NCBI RefSeq assembly: GCF_009469615.1
Contig: NZ_SSXX01000001.1
Coordinates: 850,733-914,732 of the forward strand
DNA length: 64,000 nucleotides
From: Dechloromonas sp. H13
Lineage (GTDB): Bacteria; Pseudomonadota; Gammaproteobacteria; Burkholderiales; Rhodocyclaceae
Reading direction: 5' to 3'
Within the stretch, counting starts at the first letter, position 1, and each line of letters begins with the position of its first letter. Below the pieces are notes generated by a model, which was not told the DNA's origin, did no database searches, and worked only from the letters and a program-made list of their open reading frames with translations. Shown one piece after another: positions 45,058-53,157 of this stretch. The translations under genes and the position numbers were made by a program.

Positions 45058-45583
45058 GGTCTGCTTTCGTTGTCTGCTTCTGACATTATCCCTTATGGTT
45101 GGCGCAGTTCACGCCGAAACCCTCTCAGGCAGAGTAGTTGCCATTTCAGATGGCGATACCGTTACTGTCTTGGACGAATTCAATCAGCAGCACAAGATTC
45201 GCCTGTCTGGAATCGATGCCCCGGAGAAGAAGCAGCCATTCGGCCAACGCTCGAAGGAGTACCTAAGTGGGCTCGTATTCGACAAACCGGTGACGGTTGA
45301 ATGGAAGAAAAAGGACCGCTATCAGAGGATCGTTGGGAAGGTAGTGGTGGCGGAGCCTTCATGCACAAAAAGCAATTGCCCGAAAACGCTCGATGCCGGC
45401 CTGGCTCAGGTCACGGTTGGTATGGCCTGGTGGTATCGAAAATACGCCAGTGAGCAAACCGAAGAGGACCGGCATCGCTATGAGTTTGCCGAGGTAGAGG
45501 CGAGAGCCAGGAAGGCTGGGCTGTGGTCAGACAAGGATCCGGTGCCACCTTGGGAGTGGCGCCATAGACGAACACAACAATGA
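45038..45583 (+). CDS. Thermonuclease (SNase) family protein, exported
   Basis: 181 residues. Signal peptide (MVCFRCLLLTLSLMVGAVHA after a short N-terminal extension). SNase-like fold: SGRVVAISDGDTVTVLD, HKIRLSGIDAPEKKQPFGQ (catalytic Arg and Asp), YQRIVGKVVV, GMAWWYRKYA. Two extra Cys (SCTKSNC) may form a disulfide. Start ATG 45038 or the internal ATG 45056, which gives a more normal signal peptide. It would cut DNA or RNA in the periplasm or outside. Overlaps the next gene start as ATGA. Confidence 0.88.
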   Translation: MGSFLFMVCFRCLLLTLSLMVGAVHAETLSGRVVAISDGDTVTVLDEFNQQHKIRLSGIDAPEKKQPFGQRSKEYLSGLVFDKPVTVEWKKKDRYQRIVGKVVVAEPSCTKSNCPKTLDAGLAQVTVGMAWWYRKYASEQTEEDRHRYEFAEVEARARKAGLWSDKDPVPPWEWRHRRTQQ

Positions 45584-46422
45584 CAGAACGGGCAATGGAA
45601 GACTCGGGGAGCTCTATTCGGGCTAGGCTAAAGGTGGTTGCTGTGGCGCTCGCATTGGGTGTCCTTGCAGCAACGAATGTACTCACTCTGGTTGACGATC
45701 AGTTTCACGCCAAAGCCTACGGTTGGCTGGACGCTGTTGTTCGCTTATTTTCAGATGGCTCGGCGCTAAGAAACAGCCCGACCGAGGTCAGAAAACACGA
45801 CGTAGCAGTCGCCACGCAGGCCCTTGTCAAAGAGAGGGATTATCTTGCTCGACATGCTCTCGAACTCACATCTGACGCCGTAGCAATTGCAGCCGAAATA
45901 AGGGCAATCAAGATCGAAAAAGCAGCACTCCACGCGGCAGCGACAACATGGGAACAACGTCACAAGCAAGCCGAAGATATGCTGCAACGGAACCGTTCTG
46001 CAACTCAGAAGCTGTCAAAAACTGTCGTACAACGGCTCGCCCGCAACACCAGCAGAAACATGTCTGGGTTGCTCGGTAAAGCTGTTCCTTACCTGGGGAT
46101 TGGCGTCACGTTGGCCATGACGGGCCTTGATGTGGTTGATGCTTGCGATACAGTCCGGGAGATGAATCAACTGGCCAAATCAATGGAGTTGCCGGCAGAA
46201 GACGAAACAGGGGTTTGCGGTGTACCGGTCCCATCTAAAGACGCCGTTATCGCCGAAGTCTCGAAGAACTGGAAAGCTTCCTACTTGGCAGCATCCGAGG
46301 TGATAAACCAAGCTGGTCAGCAGATTCCCCCGCCGCCAACTACCGATGTGTTGTTGAAGCAGGCGAGCAGTTTCTTGATGGGCGTGACTGGCCCAAACCT
46401 GCATTTCATGCAGACAATGTAG
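45580..46422 (+). CDS. Hypothetical membrane protein with coiled coil
   Basis: 280 residues. N-terminal membrane anchor (VVAVALALGVLAATNVLTLV), then a long helical region (~70-165, IRAIKIEKAALHAAATTWEQ), a second hydrophobic stretch (LLGKAVPYLGIGVTLAMTGL) and a C-terminal part ending in GVTGPNLHFMQTM. ATGA overlap with the thermonuclease gene indicates coupling, so the two products may act as a nuclease and its membrane partner. No family recognised. Confidence 0.6.
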   Translation: MTERAMEDSGSSIRARLKVVAVALALGVLAATNVLTLVDDQFHAKAYGWLDAVVRLFSDGSALRNSPTEVRKHDVAVATQALVKERDYLARHALELTSDAVAIAAEIRAIKIEKAALHAAATTWEQRHKQAEDMLQRNRSATQKLSKTVVQRLARNTSRNMSGLLGKAVPYLGIGVTLAMTGLDVVDACDTVREMNQLAKSMELPAEDETGVCGVPVPSKDAVIAEVSKNWKASYLAASEVINQAGQQIPPPPTTDVLLKQASSFLMGVTGPNLHFMQTM

Positions 46423-46535
46423 TCTAACAAGCAACCTTAATTGACACGATCAAAGGAAATAATTCTACTAGGCGAATTTTTATTGGTGGTTACTTATTAC
46501 AGATCAAATTTCTATTAACTTCGAGCGAAGCCTCT

Positions 46536-47174
46536 ATGATTCAGATCCGATCTATTATTTTGCTTCTCTTTATTTTTTCTCTGATTGGCTCAGCGTTGGC
46601 AGAAGTTGAAATATGTCATGCCAGAATTAATGGCGAATCAGTCGATATTTCATTCGATTCAAATGATGATCTCTATATCGAAAACACAACATTTAGAGAG
46701 ATATTTTTTTCCGGTTGGGATGGTTCTTGTCCCGGATATATAGTGCTACGTCACATGACGCCGAAACTTAGCGCTAAGGAAAGGGAAACTTTCTGTGCTG
46801 AGTATGATAAGAAATCAAAATCATATTCCGGTTTTTCGTTAGGCAGACGAGACGCTTATGGTCAATGTAAGAAGCCGGGAAAAATATGTGAAACAGTAAA
46901 TGCCACGAAAGATGAGGCCTTGGCTATCGTTGGTCTGGGAGCAGGTGCAGCAGGTGGAGCCACTTTGGCCACGAGCGCTGCAGGTATTACGGCAGTAACG
47001 CATAGCTCCGGTGCGGTGATTCTCACTGGAAGCGCGGGCTATATTGCGGGCACATTGGGCACAGTAGCGGCAAGCGTGGTTTCGGTGCTCACAGCGCCTG
47101 CAACGCTTGTAGGTGCAACAGTTAGCGTGGTTGCTGTAGGTGGTGCGGTTTACCTCTGCAAGCCATCAAGCTAG
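46536..47174 (+). CDS. Secreted Cys-containing protein with a Gly/Ala hydrophobic C-terminal region
   Basis: 212 residues. Signal peptide MIQIRSIILLLFIFSLIGSALA. The mature N-terminal half is polar with six Cys (EICHAR, GSCPGY, TFCAEY, GQCKKPGKIC). The C-terminal ~85 residues are a long Gly/Ala/Val/Thr hydrophobic stretch (ALAIVGLGAGAAGGATLATS ... LVGATVSVVAVGGAVYLC) able to span membranes, reminiscent of pore-forming peptides. AT-rich N-terminal coding. No immunity gene is recognised next to it. Function unknown. Confidence 0.55.
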   Translation: MIQIRSIILLLFIFSLIGSALAEVEICHARINGESVDISFDSNDDLYIENTTFREIFFSGWDGSCPGYIVLRHMTPKLSAKERETFCAEYDKKSKSYSGFSLGRRDAYGQCKKPGKICETVNATKDEALAIVGLGAGAAGGATLATSAAGITAVTHSSGAVILTGSAGYIAGTLGTVAASVVSVLTAPATLVGATVSVVAVGGAVYLCKPSS

Positions 47175-47214
47175 CTAGCGATTTCTGCTGCTTTGCACCT
47201 CATGCAGTCCAGAT

Positions 47215-47739
47215 CTACCCACAGGGCTTCTTCCGGAACTCTTCGTCAAACAGACGCTCAAGCGTTGGGTGTGCTCCCCGTAGACCATCCACAACCGCCT
47301 TAGCCCAGTCGAAGTATTCCTGCCGCCTCTGGAGGCTCCAGTCTGCAGGTGGGCATGCAGCAATATCCCGAACATTGCAGATCTTGTCTGCCAGCTTGAC
47401 CAGTTTTGCTCTCCGGCTGATGGTTGGCGCATGTTCGATCTGGAGGCGTTTCCGTTCAGCTTTCGGCAGGGCCTTGTCGTCCGTGACTTCAAGGACAATC
47501 GCTGTTACATCCTCGCCGAAGAGGCTAGCCAACTCCCGGTCAGTCGTCTCGGTGTCTTCAATGGTGTCATGCAGGACAGCAGCGACAAGCACCTTTTCGT
47601 CTTCGATGCCGGCTTCGTTGGCCAGCACATTGGCCAAGGCAATTGGATGGTTGATGTACGGTGACGCCTCAGCATCCTTACGGCGTTGGTTTCGGTGCTT
47701 GTCGGCAGCGAAGGTGATGGCTTTGATGAGCAGGTTCAT
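47215..47739 (-). CDS. HD-domain phosphohydrolase, MESH1/SpoT-hydrolase-like
   Basis: 174 residues, single HD domain: [20 protein letters not shown] (His), [15 protein letters not shown] (the HD pair) and [17 protein letters not shown] (second Asp). The order RK-x-NHP-HDTIED-KLADK is that of small alarmone hydrolases (MESH1), which hydrolyse (p)ppGpp or related nucleotides. It is complete for the single-domain type. On this island it may neutralise a toxic alarmone or alter host stress; that is inference. Ribosome site is weak. It lies 29 bp downstream of the PIN/NYN gene stop. Confidence 0.85.
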   Translation of the reverse strand: MNLLIKAITFAADKHRNQRRKDAEASPYINHPIALANVLANEAGIEDEKVLVAAVLHDTIEDTETTDRELASLFGEDVTAIVLEVTDDKALPKAERKRLQIEHAPTISRRAKLVKLADKICNVRDIAACPPADWSLQRRQEYFDWAKAVVDGLRGAHPTLERLFDEEFRKKPCG

Positions 47740-47768
47740 GGTTCTGGATATTCGGAGAGCAATAGGCC

Positions 47769-48365
47769 TTAGGCCGGCAACGTGTAGCTGACGTTTGTAT
47801 CGGTCACGGTGACAACGCCATGCTTCTGCAATGCTGCCAGGAGTGAAGCTACTTCATGCTCTGAAAGCTGCTTCTGGAAGATGCTATTGATGGTGCTGCT
47901 GAGTGTTTTTACCTTCCTGGGCTTTGACGCCCCACGACGCTGCAGGTCTGCGATGACAACAGCCAGTCGGTCAGTTGGTGACTTCGAGTTGGCCGCCTTG
48001 ACGATCGGTATCTCACTCACATCCTTGGACCGGCATGCCTGAATTTTCTTGGCCTTCAGATGCTGGATTAGTGGGTCGAATCCAGTGTCTTTTGACACGA
48101 TATGGAAGTACGCATCCGGCTCAATTCCGGCCAGAACACCGATGTAGAAGGCAATGTGGAAATCCAGGGCATTTGAGCCGTTGCCGGTGATCTTCACGTA
48201 CTCAGCCCGATCCCCCATCTGTTGCAATGCGGAAGCCACTTCAAAGGTGACCTTAGCTTGGCTGGCGCCAACGAAAACGAGAACCTTGAAATGGTCCTGA
48301 GCGAGCACGGCCATTGCCTCGGGTTGGACATTTTCGTAGTCAATCAGGACGTAGTTGGTTTTCAC
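47769..48365 (-). CDS. PIN/NYN-like RNase-fold protein
   Basis: 198 residues. Starts with [15 protein letters not shown] (first acidic residue in DYENV), then [29 protein letters not shown] (Asp-x-His) and [18 protein letters not shown] (SKDTGFDP, with conserved acids). This is the PIN-like/NYN pattern with intact acidic residues for metal. The C-terminal ~60 residues may form a winged helix ([20 protein letters not shown]). GTG start at 48365. It should be followed by the HD hydrolase as one transcript; target RNA is unknown. Confidence 0.8.
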   Translation of the reverse strand: MKTNYVLIDYENVQPEAMAVLAQDHFKVLVFVGASQAKVTFEVASALQQMGDRAEYVKITGNGSNALDFHIAFYIGVLAGIEPDAYFHIVSKDTGFDPLIQHLKAKKIQACRSKDVSEIPIVKAANSKSPTDRLAVVIADLQRRGASKPRKVKTLSSTINSIFQKQLSEHEVASLLAALQKHGVVTVTDTNVSYTLPA

Positions 48366-48565
48366 AGTGATCCCTGGTGAACGATGGTGTCATTCTAGCC
48401 GCATGCAGATTGCCTAGAACAATTCGTCAAAATTTCCACTTTTCGGAACTTTCTTGGCGGAGCCCTGAATGATGATGGTCGTACCCGGTGCCTATGGGCG
48501 TTGGCAAGGGCAACATGCAACAGCCAATAACCAGCAGCCAACTGGTTACCTCCAATGCTAATATA

Positions 48566-48581
48566 CTGTTCATCCATACAG
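48566..48581. promoter_or_regulatory. LexA (SOS) box
   Basis: CTGT-TCATCCAT-ACAG, with the flanks extending the dyad to TACTGT...ACAGTA. This is a full match to the LexA CTGT-N8-ACAG consensus. It is 18 bp before the ATG of the gene at 48600, so it would overlap its promoter or leader. Confidence 0.75.
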
Positions 48582-48599
48582 TAATCGTTGGTGGCCGCC

Positions 48600-48899
48600 A
48601 TGCATGTCCGCCTGATAAAACTCAGGTCCAGAGGGAAGAAGCTATCGCCCGAGCATCTTCGGTCTGTGGACCACCTTGAGGGCAACCTGGAGTTGATCAA
48701 GTATCAGACCGGCACCCGATCCTACAGCTTTGCCAAGGTGACAAGGCAATTCAGTGGCGGGCTTATCGAGTCTCTCTGTGACCTCTACGAGCCCAGGCTG
48801 ATTAAGATCGAAGGTGATTGCCTTTTGTTTGATGGGGTTGAAGAAGACAAACAGTCGGGTGAAGTGTTCTTCCAGCAGTGGCGTTGCTTTACTGGGTAG
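48600..48899 (+). CDS. SOS-controlled small protein of unknown function
   Basis: 99 residues, soluble. Basic start (MHVRLIKLRSRGKKLSPEHL), then SVDHLEGNLELIKYQTGTRS, FAKVTRQFSGGLIESLCDLY, LIKIEGDCLLFDGVEEDKQ and an end EVFFQQWRCF. No recognised family. The ATG at 48600 is preferred over upstream non-ATG starts. The LexA box directly in front predicts induction by DNA damage; on a mobile island a DinI-like, excision-linked or lesion-tolerance role is possible. Confidence 0.6.
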   Translation: MHVRLIKLRSRGKKLSPEHLRSVDHLEGNLELIKYQTGTRSYSFAKVTRQFSGGLIESLCDLYEPRLIKIEGDCLLFDGVEEDKQSGEVFFQQWRCFTG

Positions 48900-48946
48900 T
48901 CGCTGACTCCATGAACTATGCTGAGGTTGACGCCTAGGAGCCAGAC

Positions 48947-49150
48947 ATGACCGACCACAACATTCGTGAGTACATCAAATCCGGGTGGCCGTTCTTCGGT
49001 GCAACATCAAAGGGCGAGGTTCTGGCCCGTTACGTTCCCTATGGGCCAGTCTACAGGTGGCAGCAGAACTCGATGATTCCGACCCCTCTACAAGGCAGTG
49101 ACCTGCTGTGGTGGTTGCAAGCTTCAGATGAGGATGATCATCTAGGTTGA
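48947..49150 (+). CDS. Small hypothetical protein downstream of the SOS gene
   Basis: 67 residues: MTDHNIREYIKSGWPFFGAT followed by VLARYVPYGPVYRWQQ and a Trp-rich acidic end (DLLWWLQASDEDD). AGGAG lies before the ATG. It follows the SOS gene by 47 bp, so both may share the LexA-controlled promoter. No family recognised. Confidence 0.5.
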   Translation: MTDHNIREYIKSGWPFFGATSKGEVLARYVPYGPVYRWQQNSMIPTPLQGSDLLWWLQASDEDDHLG

Positions 49151-49205
49151 GGATCACCAGAAGAGTTGGCGTCAAAGTGTCGGCATCGATGTCACCCTCC
49201 ACCAG

Positions 49206-49460
49206 ACCCGACACTCTGCAAAGCCTTGCCACTAGGCCATCTCGGAGATCAGTGTCGGGTGTGTCGGGTTTTCGGCATATCCGACAACATTTCTGTTCCG
49301 GCAATGCATCAGCCTTCCCACCATTGCTGGAGTCCTTATTTCCCTGTTTTTCATAATTCAGGAAATACCCGACACACCCGACACCATTTCCTTGAAAGCC
49401 TTTGGTGGCAATGGTTTCAAGGATGTCGGGTATGGCCAGAACCCGACACAAACCCGACAC
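49206..49460. repeat. Iteron cluster beside the primase gene (candidate replication origin)
   Basis: Eight copies of the 9-mer GTGTCGGGT or its complement within 255 bp: 49206-49214(-), 49252-49260(+), 49261-49269(+), 49367-49375(-), 49376-49384(-), 49423-49431(+, one mismatch), 49441-49449(-), 49452-49460(-). The two tandem pairs make a perfect 18-bp inverted repeat around a 97-bp centre, and the copies at 49423 and 49441 form a hairpin. The last copy ends 6 bp from the primase-helicase stop. Iterons recognised by a P4-alpha-like protein are the best reading. Confidence 0.6.
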
Positions 49461-49466
49461 TACCTG

Positions 49467-52004
49467 TCACACGCTATATAGCTTTGCCAGGGAAGAAATT
49501 TGGGGTTCAGGTGGTACAACGCTATCAGACCACTTCGAATTCGCTTCCCAGAATCGCCCGGCACTGGTTCTGGTCCTCGGAATCCCGACGCCGAGCAAAC
49601 GTTCCGCAAACTGGTTGCTGGCGAGTGTCTTGTAGCCATTGTCCAAGCTCCAAGTCCTGTAATGGCCATAGAGTTCGCTGCTGCCAACCCTGAACTTTTT
49701 GTCTTCCGATACCACGAGAAACTCGTCCGCAAACTGCCTGACTGGATCAGAATTGACACGGTACTGCCGGATTTCCATTTCGGAACTTGGTGGGATCAAA
49801 TATTCACCCCTTGCCAGCAATTGCTGCAACCCGGCCAAGGCCCAGTTCAGAATGCCAGAAAGCTCAGCCATCAGCTTGGCTTCCCGTTGATTGTCCTTCT
49901 CAGCACCGGTGAACTGGCGGTTGAATCGGATGATGATTGCCCTCCGGAAGAAACCGTCTGAGTGGTCCAAGAGTCTTGGCAGCACGTTCGTGGCCCCGAT
50001 TAGCCTGGCATAGGGCTTAAACGAGAAGGGCTTCTCATTCTTGCGCTCGGCCTCAATGATGTCACCGGATGTGATTTGCTTGAGATAGCCGTCAGCGATA
50101 GTCGCCTGGGCCGACATTTCCGAACTAATGTTGACCAGTTTGCCCTGCAGTTCCGCTCGAACGAACTTCTCCTGCAGACGCTCAATTTGGGCGTAGCTGA
50201 TGTTCGTCTTGCCGATCAGCGCCGTGATAATCGCCAGGATCAGTGACTTCCCATTGCCACCAGAACCCACCAACCAGAGGAACTGATGCAGCCTAGTATC
50301 GGGGATCAGACAGAACCCGATGAACTCCTGTAGCAGCTGGATTTTTTCTGCCTTATCGTCATCTAGTGCAAAGATTTCATCCAGTGTCTGCAGCCAGAGT
50401 GGGCAGGTCGATTCTCGGTCAAAATCGATTCCCAGCTTGTTGGTCAGATAGTTGGACGGAGAGTGCACCAGAAGCTCACCGGTCATTGGATTCAGGGTGC
50501 CATTGTTCAGGCAGATGAGTGGCGAGTTCCGCTCAAAAAGTTCGGGCTCAGTGGCGTACTGGATTCTGATCAGATCAAGCACTCCATTTACCCTTGCTGC
50601 TGTCGCCTCAATACCCATTGCCGAAAGTAGCGGTTTTTTGATATCGACATCGGGATTCAAGGGCTTCCAGTAGCCGTCAACGTAGGCGAGTACCTGATTG
50701 CTGAAAGCGGCAACGTGACCGCCATGGCGTTCATTTGCAAAATCCACGGCATATTCCTGCCCGAGCTTCTTCTTGTTTGCCGGCGAGGCAGGTTTCGCCT
50801 TCTTGACTGGTCCGGGCGCAGTCTGTTCCGCTTCAGGATGAGTCTCGGCTGGCGCTGCAATCGGCACAGGCAACCAGAGGGCTTCCCCAAGCCCAGCCAA
50901 TGCTTCTGCTGTCCATCCAGCCGCTTCTGCATCGGCCAGGTCATAGCCTTTTTCCAGGGGCTGGCCGTCTCGTTCCAGCAACGGCAAGTGCAGCACACCA
51001 AGGACTTCTGCTTCTGCTGCACGTAGTAACTGGATCAGCTTTTCCTGGTAGCCCAATCCCGCTTCATCGTTGTCACGTGCAATGAATATTTTGCGCCCCG
51101 CGAAGGGCGTGAAGTCTGTTTTCTCCGGAGACTTGGCGCCATTCATCGTCGTCACTGCCACGAAGTCCGGAAACAGGCGTTGTGCAGCATCAGCTGACTT
51201 TTCCCCCTCGGTGAATAGGACCGACGCCTCAGGATGAGCAGCAAGACGCTCCAAGCCATAGGCCGGTCGTGGCGACGGTGGAGCCCGGTTTTTCCATTGA
51301 CGGTGCCCGGTCTCATCTTCGCAATAGGTCTGGGGGAGGAAGGATTTTCCCTTGGCGTTGTTGAAGCGATTCACGTAAAACAGCGCCTTGCCTTGCGCAT
51401 CCCGGTAGGTCCAGGTCGCAGCGGCCGACCCCAGTTTTTCTCCGAAAAAGACCGTTCGGACCTTGGCGTTCTCGGGAATCGGCATGAGAACCTTCCATTC
51501 AGGCTTTTTTTCCGGGACCTTCGGCTCGGGGATGCGCTCAATGACCATAGGGACATCATCCATCCTGAGCCCCGCGATGAATTCGAGAATTTTTATTGCT
51601 GCTTCGGTCTGGAATTCATCCTCGTCAATATAGGCCACCAGGCTAATCAGATCCCCACCAGAGTCATCAGTGGCGAAATCGGCCCAGACCCCAGTTTCCG
51701 TGTTGATCTTGAATGAACCAGGCTCGGCGTCGTAGCGGAGTGGATTGCAAGGGACATACTCCCGTCCCTGCAGTTCCCCGTCAGGCAACCAGTGGTGCAG
51801 GATTTCTTCTGCGTATTCCAGCGCCAGTTCCCTGGTTGGTTCGAAAAGCGCATTGCTGGGGTGCGAACGGTGCTGGGCCAGCAAACGCTTCGCTGAACTG
51901 ATGGGGTCGTCCGTCGTATTGGCGTTACTGAAACTGCTGATGCTGCTTGCTACAACTGCTGATGCTGTGATCCCCGTTTCTTGGGGCGAGTTAAAATATT
52001 CCAT
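49467..52004 (-). CDS. P4-alpha-like primase-helicase (TOPRIM + D5_N + SF3 helicase)
   Basis: 845 residues. N-terminal part with PCNPLRYDAEPGSFKIN and GVWADFATDDSGGDLISLVA (primase-type), TOPRIM residues in SVLFTEGEKSADAAQRLFPD and IFIARDNDEAG, a D5_N-type segment, and an SF3 helicase with Walker A VGSGGNGKSLI and LVNISSEM / ATNVLPRL. The start ATG (52004) follows AAGGAT; an in-frame extension to 52058 lacks a site. The protein should initiate replication of the excised island at the iteron cluster 3' to the gene. Longest gene of the island's right arm. Confidence 0.9.
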   Translation of the reverse strand: MEYFNSPQETGITASAVVASSISSFSNANTTDDPISSAKRLLAQHRSHPSNALFEPTRELALEYAEEILHHWLPDGELQGREYVPCNPLRYDAEPGSFKINTETGVWADFATDDSGGDLISLVAYIDEDEFQTEAAIKILEFIAGLRMDDVPMVIERIPEPKVPEKKPEWKVLMPIPENAKVRTVFFGEKLGSAAATWTYRDAQGKALFYVNRFNNAKGKSFLPQTYCEDETGHRQWKNRAPPSPRPAYGLERLAAHPEASVLFTEGEKSADAAQRLFPDFVAVTTMNGAKSPEKTDFTPFAGRKIFIARDNDEAGLGYQEKLIQLLRAAEAEVLGVLHLPLLERDGQPLEKGYDLADAEAAGWTAEALAGLGEALWLPVPIAAPAETHPEAEQTAPGPVKKAKPASPANKKKLGQEYAVDFANERHGGHVAAFSNQVLAYVDGYWKPLNPDVDIKKPLLSAMGIEATAARVNGVLDLIRIQYATEPELFERNSPLICLNNGTLNPMTGELLVHSPSNYLTNKLGIDFDRESTCPLWLQTLDEIFALDDDKAEKIQLLQEFIGFCLIPDTRLHQFLWLVGSGGNGKSLILAIITALIGKTNISYAQIERLQEKFVRAELQGKLVNISSEMSAQATIADGYLKQITSGDIIEAERKNEKPFSFKPYARLIGATNVLPRLLDHSDGFFRRAIIIRFNRQFTGAEKDNQREAKLMAELSGILNWALAGLQQLLARGEYLIPPSSEMEIRQYRVNSDPVRQFADEFLVVSEDKKFRVGSSELYGHYRTWSLDNGYKTLASNQFAERLLGVGIPRTRTSAGRFWEANSKWSDSVVPPEPQISSLAKLYSV

Positions 52005-52361
52005 AGAATTATCCTTATTATGTTTTTTTGCCCGGTTGAATTCGTGCTCGCCGGGCATTTTTTATGGCTTCGGCCTTATGGCCACCGGCAACAAGGAAAC
52101 CTATCCCGAGTCGGCTTACTGCTTTTCTCCGTCCCCCTCCGTGAACGGTAAAACGATGACCAAATGCGTGTCACTTTTTGATCATCGCTTTACTTATCTT
52201 AATCGGCGTTTTCCGAATTAACGGCTGGAACCTCCCTTTCTGAAAATTATTTTTACATTGCATTCGCCAGCCTGAATTAACACCACCCGCCACACGGCAA
52301 TCCCACCCATCACCAAGACCTCCCCCTCCAAGGAGGTTCTCAGTTCGGGCGTTGACTGACG
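52005..52361. other. Intergenic region upstream of the primase gene
   Basis: 357 bp without a gene. A hairpin TGCCCGG / CCGGGCA (52029-52057) with T6 on the plus strand lies in the primase leader; on the minus strand it would form a 5' stem-loop, on the plus strand it would end antisense transcripts. Further on is ACCTCC / GGAGGT (near 52318-52337). Confidence 0.45.
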
Positions 52362-52862
52362 TTAATAGTGCCCCTCCACAATAGTGGTGCCGTTAACCTT
52401 CGCCTTCCAAACGGCAGGCTTGCCAGCAGGGCCAGACTTCAGAATAGCCGCACCGTCCAGGTATTCCTTGAGCTGGGAAAAGGCATTACTCACAGGCACG
52501 CCATTGCTTTCCGGTTTCTCCATCACATTCAGCTTCAGCACAATCTCAGCCTGACCATTGGACAGGCCGACCGCAGTCACAACTCCAACGTCCTTTTCAG
52601 TCGAGTAGGTGTTCAGCCGGTAGACAAAGTCCAGAATTTGGCCAGCCTCAGCCAAAGTCCCGACCGGGCCGCTGACCGGGAGCAGGAAGCAAAGGAAGTA
52701 CTTCAGATCCGATTGAACCACCGGCTCCGGCGCATGAGTAACGCCAGGAAGACCAGCAACTTCGGCCGCCGTCAGCTTTTTAATACGACGCTTCGTGGGC
52801 TTGGGAGTCAAAGCGGGGGGAGCAGTTTGACTGTCGGTGGCAGTGGATTGAGTCGTTTCCAT
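52362..52862 (-). CDS. Hypothetical island protein following the excisionase
   Basis: 166 residues. Disordered N-terminus (TPKPTKRRIKKLTAAEVAGL), then a globular part (SDLKYFLCFLLPVSGPVGTL; VVTAVGLSNGQAEIVLKLNV; LKEYLDGAAILKSGPAGK). No signal peptide. The start overlaps the stop of the AlpA-like gene by one base (TAATG), so they are translated together. No family recognised; a replication or regulatory partner is likely from its location next to the primase. Confidence 0.6.
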   Translation of the reverse strand: METTQSTATDSQTAPPALTPKPTKRRIKKLTAAEVAGLPGVTHAPEPVVQSDLKYFLCFLLPVSGPVGTLAEAGQILDFVYRLNTYSTEKDVGVVTAVGLSNGQAEIVLKLNVMEKPESNGVPVSNAFSQLKEYLDGAAILKSGPAGKPAVWKAKVNGTTIVEGHY

Positions 52863-53053
52863 TACACACCTCCGTTCACGAGGGTACGGGACGCAATGAA
52901 TCCATCCAGAGATTCACGAGAGTACTTCACCAGGCGACCAACCTTGACGTACGGCAGGTTGTAGCGCTTCGTGGTGGCCCAGACGGCAAGGGTTTGGGAT
53001 TTGATACCGAGGTATTCAGCCGCTTCGGTACGGCTCATTAGACTTCTTGACAT
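52862..53053 (-). CDS. AlpA/excisionase-like MerR-type HTH protein
   Basis: 63 residues: MSRSLMSRTEAAEYLGIKSQ followed by TLAVWATTKRYNLPYVKVGR and LVKYSRESLDGFIASRT. This is the HTH_17 excisionase pattern with wing-like VGRLVKYSRESLD. Start at 53053 is preferred because homologues begin at SxxEAAEYLG and the upstream extension is not conserved. It should bend DNA at an att site for excision or activate the integrase. Confidence 0.85.
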   Translation of the reverse strand: MSRSLMSRTEAAEYLGIKSQTLAVWATTKRYNLPYVKVGRLVKYSRESLDGFIASRTLVNGGV

Positions 53054-53157
53054 ATTAATCTCCAAGCTGGTTTGGGCTTTGGCACGATGCCTGAGCCACA
53101 AATCAAATTATCTGGATATGTCTTTTGTCTGGCTGCGTAAAAAAATGCGCCGATTTC

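Noticed and set aside
49166..49693. Plus-strand open frame across the iteron region.
   Set aside because: Generated by the GTGTCGGGT repeats and overlaps the primase gene; no start site or plausible protein.
52368..52964. Plus-strand frame of 198 codons opposite the excisionase and its neighbour.
   Set aside because: Antisense to two coupled genes with good starts; no ribosome site.
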